From Enhygromyxa salina (GTDB lineage Bacteria > Myxococcota_A > Polyangia > Nannocystales > Nannocystaceae): a stretch of 64,000 nucleotides of DNA. Under the pieces are notes generated by a model. It was not told the DNA's origin. It was given only the letters and a program-made list of their open reading frames with translations, and made no database searches. Made by a program: the position numbers and the translations under genes. Location: assembly GCF_002994635.1 (NCBI RefSeq), contig NZ_PVNL01000036.1, forward strand, positions 1 to 64,000. The letters run 5' to 3'. This document shows, in pieces, positions 24,480 through 34,540 of the stretch (positions are counted from its first letter, which is position 1; every line of letters begins with the position of its first letter).

Positions 24480-25886
24480 ATGCAGCCGGTGTTGTCATTC
24501 CCGCTCGTCATTGCTTTCCTCGCCCCGCCGTCTCCAGAACCCGCCCCCGACGGCCGGGATGAGGCGATGTCGCCAGCTGCGACCAGCGAGGACGACGCCC
24601 TACAGATCATCGCGGAGACGCCGCCAGAGGAGCCGCCAGCGCCAGCCACGTCACAGCCCGCGCCGACTCCGGTCCCCGCGCCAGCACCGATCGAGCCCGG
24701 GCCAGACGCGACCCCAGCAGCCCCCGCCGACGACCTCAGCGTCAACCGAGTCCGCTTCGAGCCAGGCACCGGCCTGATCGCCGACAGCCGCGACGGCAAG
24801 TTCTCGATCGCCCTCCGTTCGCGCATACAGCTACGCTACGAGGCCACCCACGAGCCCGGGGCAGCCCCGCCGTTCGAGCATGTGTTCATGGTCCGGCGGG
24901 CCCGCTTTCAGGTCGCCGGGCACCTGTTTGGGGAGCACAACAAATACAAGCTCCAGCTCGCCCTCTCGCCGCGTGACATGAACTTTGGCCCAACGGGGGC
25001 CGAGCGATCGCCAGTGCTCGACGCGATCATCTCGTTCGACTATCTGCGCGACTTCACGGTGTCGCTGGGCCAGTTCATGGTCCCGTTCAGCCGCCAGCGG
25101 ATCGTGTCCTCGGGCGACTTCGAGCTGGTCGATCGCTCGATCGCCCAGGCCGAGTTCCAGCTCGATCGTGACATCGGCATCCAGGTCGGCTCCAACGACG
25201 TCGCCGGGCTGGGCCGACTCCGGTATCTGGCGGGCGTGTTCATGGGTGAGGGTCGCGACGCGTTCACGGGCCACGACGGCGGCCTGCTCTACGTCGCTCG
25301 CGTCGAGGTCCTGCCGCTGGGCGACGCCGACTCGCGCTGGGACTACGAAGAGGGCGACCACGACCGCGTCCACGTACCCCGGCTCTCACTTGGCGGCGCC
25401 TACGCCTACCAAGATCGGGCGGTGAACGATCAGGGCGTCATGGGCTCGCCCCCGAGCGATGGCGGGACCACCGACTTTCACGTGCTCACGGCCGACGCGG
25501 TCCTGCAGTTTCGCGGCGCGTCGCTGATGGGCGAGTTCGCCTGGCGTCGCGGTCAGCGGGACTTCGGCACCGCAACGATCACCGACGACATGGGCAACGA
25601 AGTCCTGGCCCCGCGCGAGTCGCCGCGCGACGGACTGGGCTGGTTCGTGCAGGCTGGCTACATCGTGCCTCGGGTCCCCGTCGGCGTCGCGGGCCGCTAC
25701 AGCCAGCTGCGCCGGACCACTGCGACGAGTTCAATCACAGAGCAAGACGAGCTGGGCGGGGGCCCGAGCTGGTACCTGTTCGGCCATGACCTCAAGCTAC
25801 AGGCCGACTACTTTTGGATCTGGAACGACCGCGACTTTCGGGCCGGCGGCCACGAGATACGCGTGCAGATCTCGGCCGGGTTTTAG
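24480..25886 (+). CDS. Phosphate-selective porin O/P-type outer membrane protein
   Basis: This 468-residue outer membrane porin has a short signal peptide, a Pro/Ala-rich N-terminal spacer (about 20-85), and a beta-barrel that resembles the OprP/OprO family. Family features include VRRARFQVAGHL, LQLALSPRDMNF, the strand LGQFMVPFSRQRI, and a C-terminal strand ending in Phe. Members form trimeric anion (phosphate or polyphosphate) channels. The N-terminal spacer is not usual for the family. No phosphate-regulation genes lie next to it, so the substrate remains open. Confidence 0.85.
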   Translation: MQPVLSFPLVIAFLAPPSPEPAPDGRDEAMSPAATSEDDALQIIAETPPEEPPAPATSQPAPTPVPAPAPIEPGPDATPAAPADDLSVNRVRFEPGTGLIADSRDGKFSIALRSRIQLRYEATHEPGAAPPFEHVFMVRRARFQVAGHLFGEHNKYKLQLALSPRDMNFGPTGAERSPVLDAIISFDYLRDFTVSLGQFMVPFSRQRIVSSGDFELVDRSIAQAEFQLDRDIGIQVGSNDVAGLGRLRYLAGVFMGEGRDAFTGHDGGLLYVARVEVLPLGDADSRWDYEEGDHDRVHVPRLSLGGAYAYQDRAVNDQGVMGSPPSDGGTTDFHVLTADAVLQFRGASLMGEFAWRRGQRDFGTATITDDMGNEVLAPRESPRDGLGWFVQAGYIVPRVPVGVAGRYSQLRRTTATSSITEQDELGGGPSWYLFGHDLKLQADYFWIWNDRDFRAGGHEIRVQISAGF

Positions 25887-25907
25887 GAGCCCCTACCCCC
25901 GCACCGT

Positions 25908-27887
25908 TCACATCGGCGAGATCAACACCAGGTCGATCTGCCGCCGCGGCACCGAGGCGTCGACGACCTCGACGGTCACCCGATCCCCGATCGTCAAGGT
26001 CTTCCCGCTCCGCTCGCCGACCAGTCGGACCCCGGTCTCATCCCGGTAGTAGGGCTCGCCCCGCTCTTTCTCGAGATCCGAGACCTTGATCATGCCATCG
26101 ACGAAGGGCGCGTCGATCTGCACGAACACGCCATTTTGTGACAGCCCCGTGATCGCGCCCTCAAACCGATCACCGATGCGATCGAGCATGAACACGGCGG
26201 CGAACAAGCTCTGCGTGGCGCGCTCGGCCGCGACGATCTCCCGCTCACGATCGCTGCAGCGCACGGCCAGGTCCTCGCTCTCGCTCGGCTTGGGCATGCG
26301 TGGGACTGGGTCTGGCCCGCAGTCCCCACCTTGCTTGGCGACCCAGGCCTTCATCACGCGGTGCGAGATCAAGTCCGGGTAGCGCCGAATCGGGCTGGTG
26401 AAGTGCACGTACGCCTTCGAGGCCAGCGCGAAGTGACCGACGTTGCCGATCGCGTACTGCGCCTGCGACATCGCCCGCAACATCAGCATGTTGAGCGCGG
26501 GCGCGAACGACTGGCCCTCGAGCTGCGAGAGAAACTTTTGGGCGCCCCGAGGCTTCTGCAGCTTCTCGGGATCGGCCTTGGTCCCCAGCGCAAACGCGGC
26601 CGCGGTCAGGTTCTCGAGCTTCTCGACATTCGGCTTGTCGTGGACCCGAAACACGACAGGCAAATTATGCTCGACCGCGAGCTCACCCACGCCCTCGTTG
26701 GCCGCGATCATCAGCTCTTCGACCAGGTTGTAGGCCCGCGTCATCGACTTGGTCGAGCGGCTCTTGACCACGTCGAGGATCCGGGTGCGGTCGTCCTCTT
26801 CGAGCACGACCTTGGCCTCGGGCAGGTCGAGCTCGATCGCGCCGCGGCGCAGCCGGGCCCGACGCAGCCGGTCGGCGCACTCTCGCAGCGCAAACACGCG
26901 GCTGCGCGCCTTCTTGCCCAGGTTGTCTGCGCCGTCGAGCGCGGTCGCAACCTCGGCGTAGGTCATGCGTCGGCGCGAGTGAATGATCGACGCGCGGACG
27001 ACCCACTCGCTCGTCTCCCCCGCCGCGCTCACCCGCATGCTCACCACCATCGCCAGCCGATCTTGCTTGGGCACCAGCGAGCACATGTGCGAGCTGAGCT
27101 GGTGCGGCAGCATCGGGATCGCACGATCGGGCAAGTACGCGGAGAAGCAGCGCTCGCGGGCCTCGGCGTCGATCCCGGTGCCCTCGCGGACGTAGTGCGA
27201 GACGTCGGCGATCGCGACGTGCAGCCGGTAGTCGGCGACCTGGGTGTTCTCGCCGAGCAGCTCGACGCAGACCGCGTCGTCAAAATCGCGGGCGTCTGGC
27301 GGGTCGATCGTCATGAACGGGAGCCCACGCAGGTCCGCGCGCTGCTCGAGCTCGTGGTCGAGCACGGTGGTCGGGACGCTCTTGGCCTCATTGTGGGCCG
27401 CGTCGGTGAACACGTCGTCGATCTGCTGCTCGATCAGGATCTTCTGGATCTCGGTCTCGAGCGCGCCGGGCTTTCCGACGGTCCGCTCGACCCGCACGGT
27501 CAGCTCGGGGTTGGGCCCGTCGGGGTACTCGACGATCAAGCCCACGACGATCATGCCGGGCTGACCGTCGCCAGGTCCGCCGACGCACTTCACCGGCCAG
27601 ATCAGCCGCGGGTCTTCGACCTCGAGCACCCACGCCTTGTTGCCCGCGCGAGTCAGCAGCCCGACCACGCGCTTGCGCTTGCGCTTGATGATCTGCTCGA
27701 TCCGGCCCTCGAGGCCCTTTTCGCTCTCCCAGTACACGACCTCGAGCTCGTCGCCGTCGAGGGCCCCACGCAGGTAGCCCGGCGGGATGAACACGCCGCG
27801 GGTCTCCTCGGCCGACAATGGTTGGGCGAAGCCGTAGCCGCCGGGGTTGACGTGGAGGACGGCTCGGGTTTGAGAGCGCTGGGCCAT
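25908..27887 (-). CDS. rnr: Ribonuclease R-type exoribonuclease (RNB family)
   Basis: This is a 3'-5' exoribonuclease, 659 residues. It has N-terminal cold-shock-like OB segments (about 1-165), the RNB catalytic domain (about 200-540) with the metal-binding motif DPPDARDFDDAV and the later SPIRRYPDL, and a C-terminal S1 domain (about 575-655) starting FEGAITGLSQNGVFVQ. It lacks the extra N-terminal helix-turn-helix and Lys-rich tail of E. coli RNase R, so it is a short version. I use the ATG at 27887, because upstream in-frame sequence is Arg-rich. It lies 119 bases downstream of the propeller-protein gene on the same strand. Confidence 0.92.
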   Translation of the reverse strand: MAQRSQTRAVLHVNPGGYGFAQPLSAEETRGVFIPPGYLRGALDGDELEVVYWESEKGLEGRIEQIIKRKRKRVVGLLTRAGNKAWVLEVEDPRLIWPVKCVGGPGDGQPGMIVVGLIVEYPDGPNPELTVRVERTVGKPGALETEIQKILIEQQIDDVFTDAAHNEAKSVPTTVLDHELEQRADLRGLPFMTIDPPDARDFDDAVCVELLGENTQVADYRLHVAIADVSHYVREGTGIDAEARERCFSAYLPDRAIPMLPHQLSSHMCSLVPKQDRLAMVVSMRVSAAGETSEWVVRASIIHSRRRMTYAEVATALDGADNLGKKARSRVFALRECADRLRRARLRRGAIELDLPEAKVVLEEDDRTRILDVVKSRSTKSMTRAYNLVEELMIAANEGVGELAVEHNLPVVFRVHDKPNVEKLENLTAAAFALGTKADPEKLQKPRGAQKFLSQLEGQSFAPALNMLMLRAMSQAQYAIGNVGHFALASKAYVHFTSPIRRYPDLISHRVMKAWVAKQGGDCGPDPVPRMPKPSESEDLAVRCSDREREIVAAERATQSLFAAVFMLDRIGDRFEGAITGLSQNGVFVQIDAPFVDGMIKVSDLEKERGEPYYRDETGVRLVGERSGKTLTIGDRVTVEVVDASVPRRQIDLVLISPM

Positions 27888-28006
27888 GAGACTTTCTTCA
27901 CACCTTCGGGGCTCACTCGCGCTCAGCCGCTTGGCCGGCCTCCGAGCGAGTCCCGTGGCGGCGCGGACCGTGGCACGCCTGCGGCCCCCGGGCAAGGGGC
28001 CCGGCC

Positions 28007-29410
28007 TCAGCCCGGCGGCGCGGGCTCCGGTGCGGCCCCAAATGCACGCAGGGTGCCGTCATCGCAGCCGACGATCAGCGTGCCCGACGGCGTGATCGCA
28101 ACCGAGCTGTCGACGTCGGCGCCCAGATCGATCGCCCACAGGACCTTGCCCTTGGCCGAGACGGCGTAGAGGTGGTCGTCCTGCGAGCCAAAGAACACGG
28201 TGCCGCTGGGGTCGACGACGGGCGAGCCGTGGACGACCCCGCCGGTCGGGAGCACCCAATTGACCTCGCCGCTGGGCGCGAGCGAGTACAGGTTGGCGTC
28301 GAAGCTGGTCGCGTAGACCGTGCCGTCGGGGGCGATGCCCAAGCTCGAGCGGATGTCCCGCTGCGCGACGAAGCTCCACCGCAGGCTGCCGTCGGATCGG
28401 ATCGAGTAAATTCGACCATCGTCGGCGCCAATGAACAGCGCGCCGTCGGCCCCGATCACGCCCGACCCGTCGACGTCGGCGCGGACCGTGTATTGCCATT
28501 GTTGCTCACCAGTCTCGGCGGCGAGCGCGGTCACGAACCCGTCTTGCCCGCCGACATAGACGCGACCCTCGGCGAGCACGGGCGTGCTGAACACGTGCTT
28601 GGGTCGCTCCTCTTGCTCGGCGCTGGGCCAGTGCCAGCGGATCTCGCCCTCGGGCGACAGCCGATAGACGCCGTCCGCACCGACGTACAGGTCACCATCG
28701 GGCCCAATGGTCGGGCCCCCGTCGACATCGCAGCGGGCGCCCTCGGGCCCAGGCGAGCGGGTGTCTTCGCAATTGCCGAGTCGCTTGCGCCACGCGATCC
28801 GTGCGTCGCCCTTGGCCGCTGGCGCGATTGCGAACAGGGTGTCGTCGTCGTTGCCGACGTACAGGCGCAGGCTGTCACCTTCGCCGCTCGCCGCCGCCGT
28901 CGCCCAGATCCGCCCGCCGAGATCAATGTCGAGCGCCACGCTGCCGGACCGCTCGCCCTCGACCACGACGCCGACGAACCGGCCCGCGTGGGTTCCAACG
29001 TAGGCCGTGAGGCCGTGCGGACCGACCGCCAGCGTCGGCGTTGCGAACACCACGGCCCCGAGCTCGACGACCCAGCGCGGCTGTGGCTCCGTTGTTGGAC
29101 CGACCGCGGTGGTGGCTCCAGCGTGACCTGGACCATCTCGAAACCAGCGCTCGCCCTGGCCCGCGCTCGGCTTGGCCACGACCGCTGGACTCGCGGCTTC
29201 GCCCGCGGCAGGGTCCGCCGAAGTCGGCGCGACGCAGACCGCTTCGACGCAGATGCGATCGGTCTTGCAGTCGCTGTCTTTGCCACAGCCGGCTTCACTG
29301 GGTGGATGGCTAGCCGGACATCCGCTCAGCATCAGGACCAGACACGCGGGCCCCCAGGGGCGACGAACCTCCGCAATCCTCACATCGGTTGTCGTGTCGT
29401 GCTCCTGCAT
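28007..29410 (-). CDS. PQQ-type beta-propeller lipoprotein
   Basis: This 467-residue exported protein has a lipobox LSGC after a long N-region, a short Cys-knot-like motif (CGKDSDCKTDRIC), and then a beta-propeller built of PQQ-type repeats. Repeats are seen as GPDGDLYVGA, EGRVYVGGQDG, DGALFIGADDG, DGTVYATSFD, SGTVFFGSQDD and SGTLIVGCDDG. PQQ cofactor binding is not implied; many such propellers are structural, as in BamB. The ATG at 29410 is used; a GTG at 29383 would give a shorter, more standard signal peptide. It may be co-transcribed with rnr. Confidence 0.85.
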   Translation of the reverse strand: MQEHDTTTDVRIAEVRRPWGPACLVLMLSGCPASHPPSEAGCGKDSDCKTDRICVEAVCVAPTSADPAAGEAASPAVVAKPSAGQGERWFRDGPGHAGATTAVGPTTEPQPRWVVELGAVVFATPTLAVGPHGLTAYVGTHAGRFVGVVVEGERSGSVALDIDLGGRIWATAAASGEGDSLRLYVGNDDDTLFAIAPAAKGDARIAWRKRLGNCEDTRSPGPEGARCDVDGGPTIGPDGDLYVGADGVYRLSPEGEIRWHWPSAEQEERPKHVFSTPVLAEGRVYVGGQDGFVTALAAETGEQQWQYTVRADVDGSGVIGADGALFIGADDGRIYSIRSDGSLRWSFVAQRDIRSSLGIAPDGTVYATSFDANLYSLAPSGEVNWVLPTGGVVHGSPVVDPSGTVFFGSQDDHLYAVSAKGKVLWAIDLGADVDSSVAITPSGTLIVGCDDGTLRAFGAAPEPAPPG

Positions 29411-29760
29411 CGCTGTTCCGGGTCTCGTGCGCACTACCCAGCTGGGGGGATCGGAGTTCGCGCCCTCCCCGGGTGGCGGGGCGGCCAAAGTTCCCACACA
29501 TGCCTTGTGTTCGTAAATCCCCAATGGTAGTGCTAAGTTCTCGGGCGGCCAATCGCCGCAAATCCCCGAAATTCTTGACTCAATTGCAAAATTCCAGGAC
29601 CCCAGCGGCCCAATTCGACGCGCGATTGCGCCGTTTTGACGTCGCATCCAAGCCATTTGGTTCTGCAAGTTGCGCTTGACAACAAGGCGATAATTTGGTC
29701 GAGAAGAACACTACTGGCGTGGATCCCACGCGGGCCCGCGCCCAAAGCAACGGAGCAACC
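29411..29760. other. AT-richer divergent intergenic region
   Basis: This is 350 bases with lower GC between the propeller gene and the acetyltransferase-like gene. TTGACT (near 29574) and TTGACA (29676-29681) occur, but neither has a good -10 box at the expected distance. No gene is visible. Confidence 0.4.
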
Positions 29761-30645
29761 ATGGCAAATCAGGCCATTCAGGCATCAGAGCCTACAGGTC
29801 CGGTCGAGGAGCACTACTACCGTCGTGGCGACATCGACTTCTGCTTCCTCCTGAACCGCACTCACCTCAACCTGCGCGTGTTTGACTACCGCGTCGGTAA
29901 CTACCAACAAAAGCGCGACTTTTTTGATCGCATCGCGCGCTCCGAGGGCCTCAAGAAGGTCTTCACCGTGGTCGAGAAGCAGGACTCCAAGTCCTGGCGC
30001 AGCGTTGGGTTCTCGCGCGAGGGCGCGATTCCGGGCTACTTCCGGACCGCCGACGCCTACGTGATGAGCCGGGTCTACACCGACGACGGCGACCCGATCC
30101 AGGGCGGCGCCCCCAAGCTGACCGCGCCCAACATCGCGGCCAAAGATCCAAACGTCACCAAGCCGCGCGGGCTCAGCGTCGAGTTCGTGTCCGAGACCCC
30201 CAAGCTCGCGCGGGTCGCGGAGGATCTGGGCGAGGCGGCCCTCTACGCGCCCTTCCGTCGCGCGGTGTTCCACCCCGACATCGCCGTCCACGGCAAGGTC
30301 GGCAAGCGCGACTATTGGATCGGCGCCGAGACCGACTCGTCCTTCGGCCACGCCAAGATCGACATCTTGACCCCGCCGCGGCCCAACAAAGAGGCCGACC
30401 CCGCGATCCTCGAGTTCCTGTTGCAGGCCCTGCTCGACGAGCTTCAGCGCCGCGAGACCGCCAGCGTGTTCTCGCTGACCGCGGTCGACTGGGGGCCAAC
30501 CCAGCAGATCTACGCAAACCTGGCGTTCAAGGTCAACGCACGCCTCACGGATCACCTGGTCCGCGAGGACGGCTTCGTCGGCACCCAGCTGTGGCACCGA
30601 CGGCTGATCCCCGGCTCGTCGCCCAAGCTCGCCAGCTTCATATAA
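29761..30645 (+). CDS. GNAT-like acetyltransferase, AblB-related (tentative)
   Basis: This 294-residue cytoplasmic protein has an N-terminal half resembling the GNAT domain of beta-lysine N6-acetyltransferase AblB: a segment GLKKVFTVVEKQDSKSWRSV, then FSREGAIPGYFRTADAYVMSR, which parallels the family's GY...EA.IPGFF.G.DA.FM pattern. The C-terminal half is unassigned. Its partner lysine 2,3-aminomutase (AblA) is not in the window, so a role in beta-lysine synthesis is uncertain. I use the ATG at 29761, supported by GGAG 7 bases upstream, over the in-frame GTG at 29695. Confidence 0.6.
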   Translation: MANQAIQASEPTGPVEEHYYRRGDIDFCFLLNRTHLNLRVFDYRVGNYQQKRDFFDRIARSEGLKKVFTVVEKQDSKSWRSVGFSREGAIPGYFRTADAYVMSRVYTDDGDPIQGGAPKLTAPNIAAKDPNVTKPRGLSVEFVSETPKLARVAEDLGEAALYAPFRRAVFHPDIAVHGKVGKRDYWIGAETDSSFGHAKIDILTPPRPNKEADPAILEFLLQALLDELQRRETASVFSLTAVDWGPTQQIYANLAFKVNARLTDHLVREDGFVGTQLWHRRLIPGSSPKLASFI

Positions 30646-30649
30646 TCTT

Positions 30650-30790
30650 TGACCCCCACGGGGGATTTGGCCCCTTCGCGGTCACTCGCTTCGCTCGCTC
30701 CCAACGGGCTGGCTGTCCGCGGGGGCATGTGTGGCCCCCCAGAAGAGGCTGCTCGATCCCCCACGCAGGTTTGGCACTTCGCGGCCCACG
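30650..30790 (+). repeat. Dispersed intergenic repeat, copy B
   Basis: This starts TGACCCCCAC five bases after a stop codon. It shares with 39890-40062 the stretches CGCGGTCACTCGCTTCGC and GCATGTGTGGCCCCC in the same order. It lies between the acetyltransferase-like gene and htpG. Confidence 0.7.
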
Positions 30791-30932
30791 TTCTTCTGAG
30801 CGTGGGCCTTCGTGCGTTCGTTGGGCAACTCACGGGTGGTTGGTGGTTGACCACGAGTCTCACCGGTTTAGGTTGCGGCCCCCTGCGCGGGTCGAGCCTT
30901 TTTCGATCACATCTAGCCCAAGGATCCCCAAC

Positions 30933-32897
<1,965 letters not shown>

Positions 32898-32905
32898 TCA
32901 GATCC

Positions 32906-32961
32906 CCCAGACGCAATTCGGGGTCACTCGCGTACGCGAGTGACCCCGAATTGCGTCTGGG
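32906..32961. repeat. 56-bp perfect palindrome between convergent genes
   Basis: Every base from 32906 to 32933 pairs with 32961 back to 32934, so both halves are exact reverse complements with no spacer. It lies 8 bases after the htpG stop and 23 bases from the end of the convergent lipoprotein gene. It could work as a bidirectional terminator or an extrudable cruciform. There is no U-tract. Confidence 0.85.
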
Positions 32962-32984
32962 ATCTGTGAGAGTCTGAGCTCGTC

Positions 32985-33569
32985 CTAGCTCGCCTTCTTG
33001 ACGTACTGGGCGGCGAACTGACCGAGCCGCTGGCCGCAGGTGTGGAGCCGCTGCTGCGGCGCGGGCGTGAACAGGCTCGCGTCCTCGGCCGTGTTGACGC
33101 TGATCTCGTCGAGGGTCTGGCCATCGCGGCTGAAGATGATGCGCGCGGTGATCTTCGAGGGCCACGCGACCACGCCCGCGTACATGCCCTCTTCCCAGGC
33201 CGTGTAGCTGACGGTGATCTGGATAGCGCCAGGTTGGGCCTGGCCGGGGACGATCTGCACGTTGGGCAGGTTCTTGGTCAAGCCCTCGATGATGCCGATG
33301 TTGGCCGAGTCCTTGGTCTCCAGGTAGGTCGCGCGGTGCTCGTCCTTCTCGCGCGAGGCGAGCCACTCTTCTTCGCTCAGGCCCTTGTCGCTGATCCGGA
33401 TGTTCGAATAGTCGTACTGGATCGACATCGCGGTGACCCCAACCAACGCCGACGGCGGTCCAGAGCTGGTGATCACGGTCCAGGGGACGCAGGCCATGGC
33501 GCCCATGGCCAGGCCGAGCACGAGCACGAGCGAAGGAATGAGGTGGCGGATACGATCGAGCGCTGACAT
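32985..33569 (-). CDS. Lipoprotein, unknown function
   Basis: This 194-residue protein has a lipoprotein signal (lipobox GAMAC, Cys about 27). A mixed alpha/beta domain follows with strands ending in ITVSYTAWEEGM and ITARIIFSRDGQTLDEI, which recalls DUF4410-like or LptE-like periplasmic folds, though no firm family is assigned. The C-terminus has one Cys and ends in a Lys pair. The ATG at 33569 is preceded by TAGCTT 7 bases upstream. It is divergent from the ABC-ATPase operon across 115 bases and convergent with htpG. Confidence 0.78.
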   Translation of the reverse strand: MSALDRIRHLIPSLVLVLGLAMGAMACVPWTVITSSGPPSALVGVTAMSIQYDYSNIRISDKGLSEEEWLASREKDEHRATYLETKDSANIGIIEGLTKNLPNVQIVPGQAQPGAIQITVSYTAWEEGMYAGVVAWPSKITARIIFSRDGQTLDEISVNTAEDASLFTPAPQQRLHTCGQRLGQFAAQYVKKAS

Positions 33570-33576
33570 GCGCGGG

Positions 33577-33582
33577 AAGCTA
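33577..33582 (-). promoter_or_regulatory. -10-like box before the 33569 lipoprotein
   Basis: On the leftward strand TAGCTT lies 7 bases before the ATG. A leaderless message is predicted. Confidence 0.35.
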
Positions 33583-33672
33583 TCACGCCCCAAGCGCTCC
33601 GGGGACAACGGCGCTAGGTCCATGTCTCACTCGCGCAGCTGCACGGCATCGCGCCGATAGCGATAGCTCTGA

Positions 33673-33678
33673 TACCGT
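33673..33678 (+). promoter_or_regulatory. -10-like box before the ABC-HSP90-TPR operon
   Basis: TACCGT lies 6 bases before the GTG at 33685, placing +1 at the start codon. Confidence 0.35.
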
Positions 33679-33684
33679 ACCCCC

Positions 33685-34521
33685 GTGGCCGATGCCGCCG
33701 TCCGCAAACGTGAGCAGCTACCCCGGCTTCCAACCCGGGGCGACGCCATCGACCTCGCGGCCGGTCGCGAGGTCGTGCTCGAAGCGCGCGACCTCGACAT
33801 GGCGTTTGGCCCCAAGCAGATCTTCAAGGGCCTCAACCTGAAGGTCTACGAGGGCGAGGTGCTCGTGATCATCGGGTTCTCGGGCTCGGGCAAGAGCGTG
33901 CTGCTCAAGCTGCTCAGCGGGCTGCTCGAGCCAGACCAGGGGGAGGTGTTCTACCGCGGGCGTGACCTCAGCGAGATGGACGACCAAGCCCTGGTCGAGA
34001 TGCGCAAGTCGATGTCGCACGTGTTCCAGAGCAACGCGCTGTTCGACTCGATCAACGTGCTGGAGAACGTGGGCTATGGCCTGCTGGAGCACACCAAGAT
34101 GAGCGACGCGCAGATCCGCGCTCGCGTGACCGAGTGCTTGGCCTGGGTCGGGCTCGGCGAAGAGGTGCTGATGCGGATGCCCGCCCAGCTGTCGGGTGGC
34201 ATGCAAAAGCGGGTGGGTCTGGCCCGCGCGGTCGCGACCGAGCCCAACACGATCTTGTACGACGACCCGACCGGCGGTCTGGATCCGATCAGCGTCACGC
34301 GGATCGGCGACATGATCGAGCACCTGCAGGCCGAGCTGCACCTGACCTCGGTGATGGTCAGCGGCGACATGAAGATCGTGTTCCGCGTGGCCGACCGAGT
34401 CGCCCTGCTGCACAGGGGCCACATCGCGCACCTCGGCACACCCGACTATTTCCGCGAGTGCGACGCGCCCGAAGTGATCGAGTTCGTGCGGGACCCCGAG
34501 GGCCGCGCGGTTCGTTACTAG
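33685..34521 (+). CDS. MlaF-like ABC ATPase without H-loop His
   Basis: This 278-residue ATPase is closest to the MlaF/Ttg2A subunit of lipid (MCE) transporters. It has Walker A GFSGSGKS, the Q-loop segment HVFQSNALFDSINV, the signature LSGGMQKRVGLARA and Walker B ILYDDPTGGLDPIS. The switch region reads VSGDMKIVFRVADRVALL, where the family has THDM, so the catalytic H-loop His is replaced by Gly. ATP turnover may therefore be weak or absent. No MlaE permease or MCE protein is next to it. It begins a tight operon, with the next gene 19 bases away encoding an HSP90 homolog. Confidence 0.88.
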   Translation: MADAAVRKREQLPRLPTRGDAIDLAAGREVVLEARDLDMAFGPKQIFKGLNLKVYEGEVLVIIGFSGSGKSVLLKLLSGLLEPDQGEVFYRGRDLSEMDDQALVEMRKSMSHVFQSNALFDSINVLENVGYGLLEHTKMSDAQIRARVTECLAWVGLGEEVLMRMPAQLSGGMQKRVGLARAVATEPNTILYDDPTGGLDPISVTRIGDMIEHLQAELHLTSVMVSGDMKIVFRVADRVALLHRGHIAHLGTPDYFRECDAPEVIEFVRDPEGRAVRY

Positions 34522-34540
34522 CGGGGCCAGAGAGACGCTC

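Noticed and set aside
29655..29680. Sigma-54-like TGG...TTGC pattern before the acetyltransferase-like gene
   Set aside because: The GG and GC elements are 11 bases apart instead of the required 10, and the TGGCAC half is poor.
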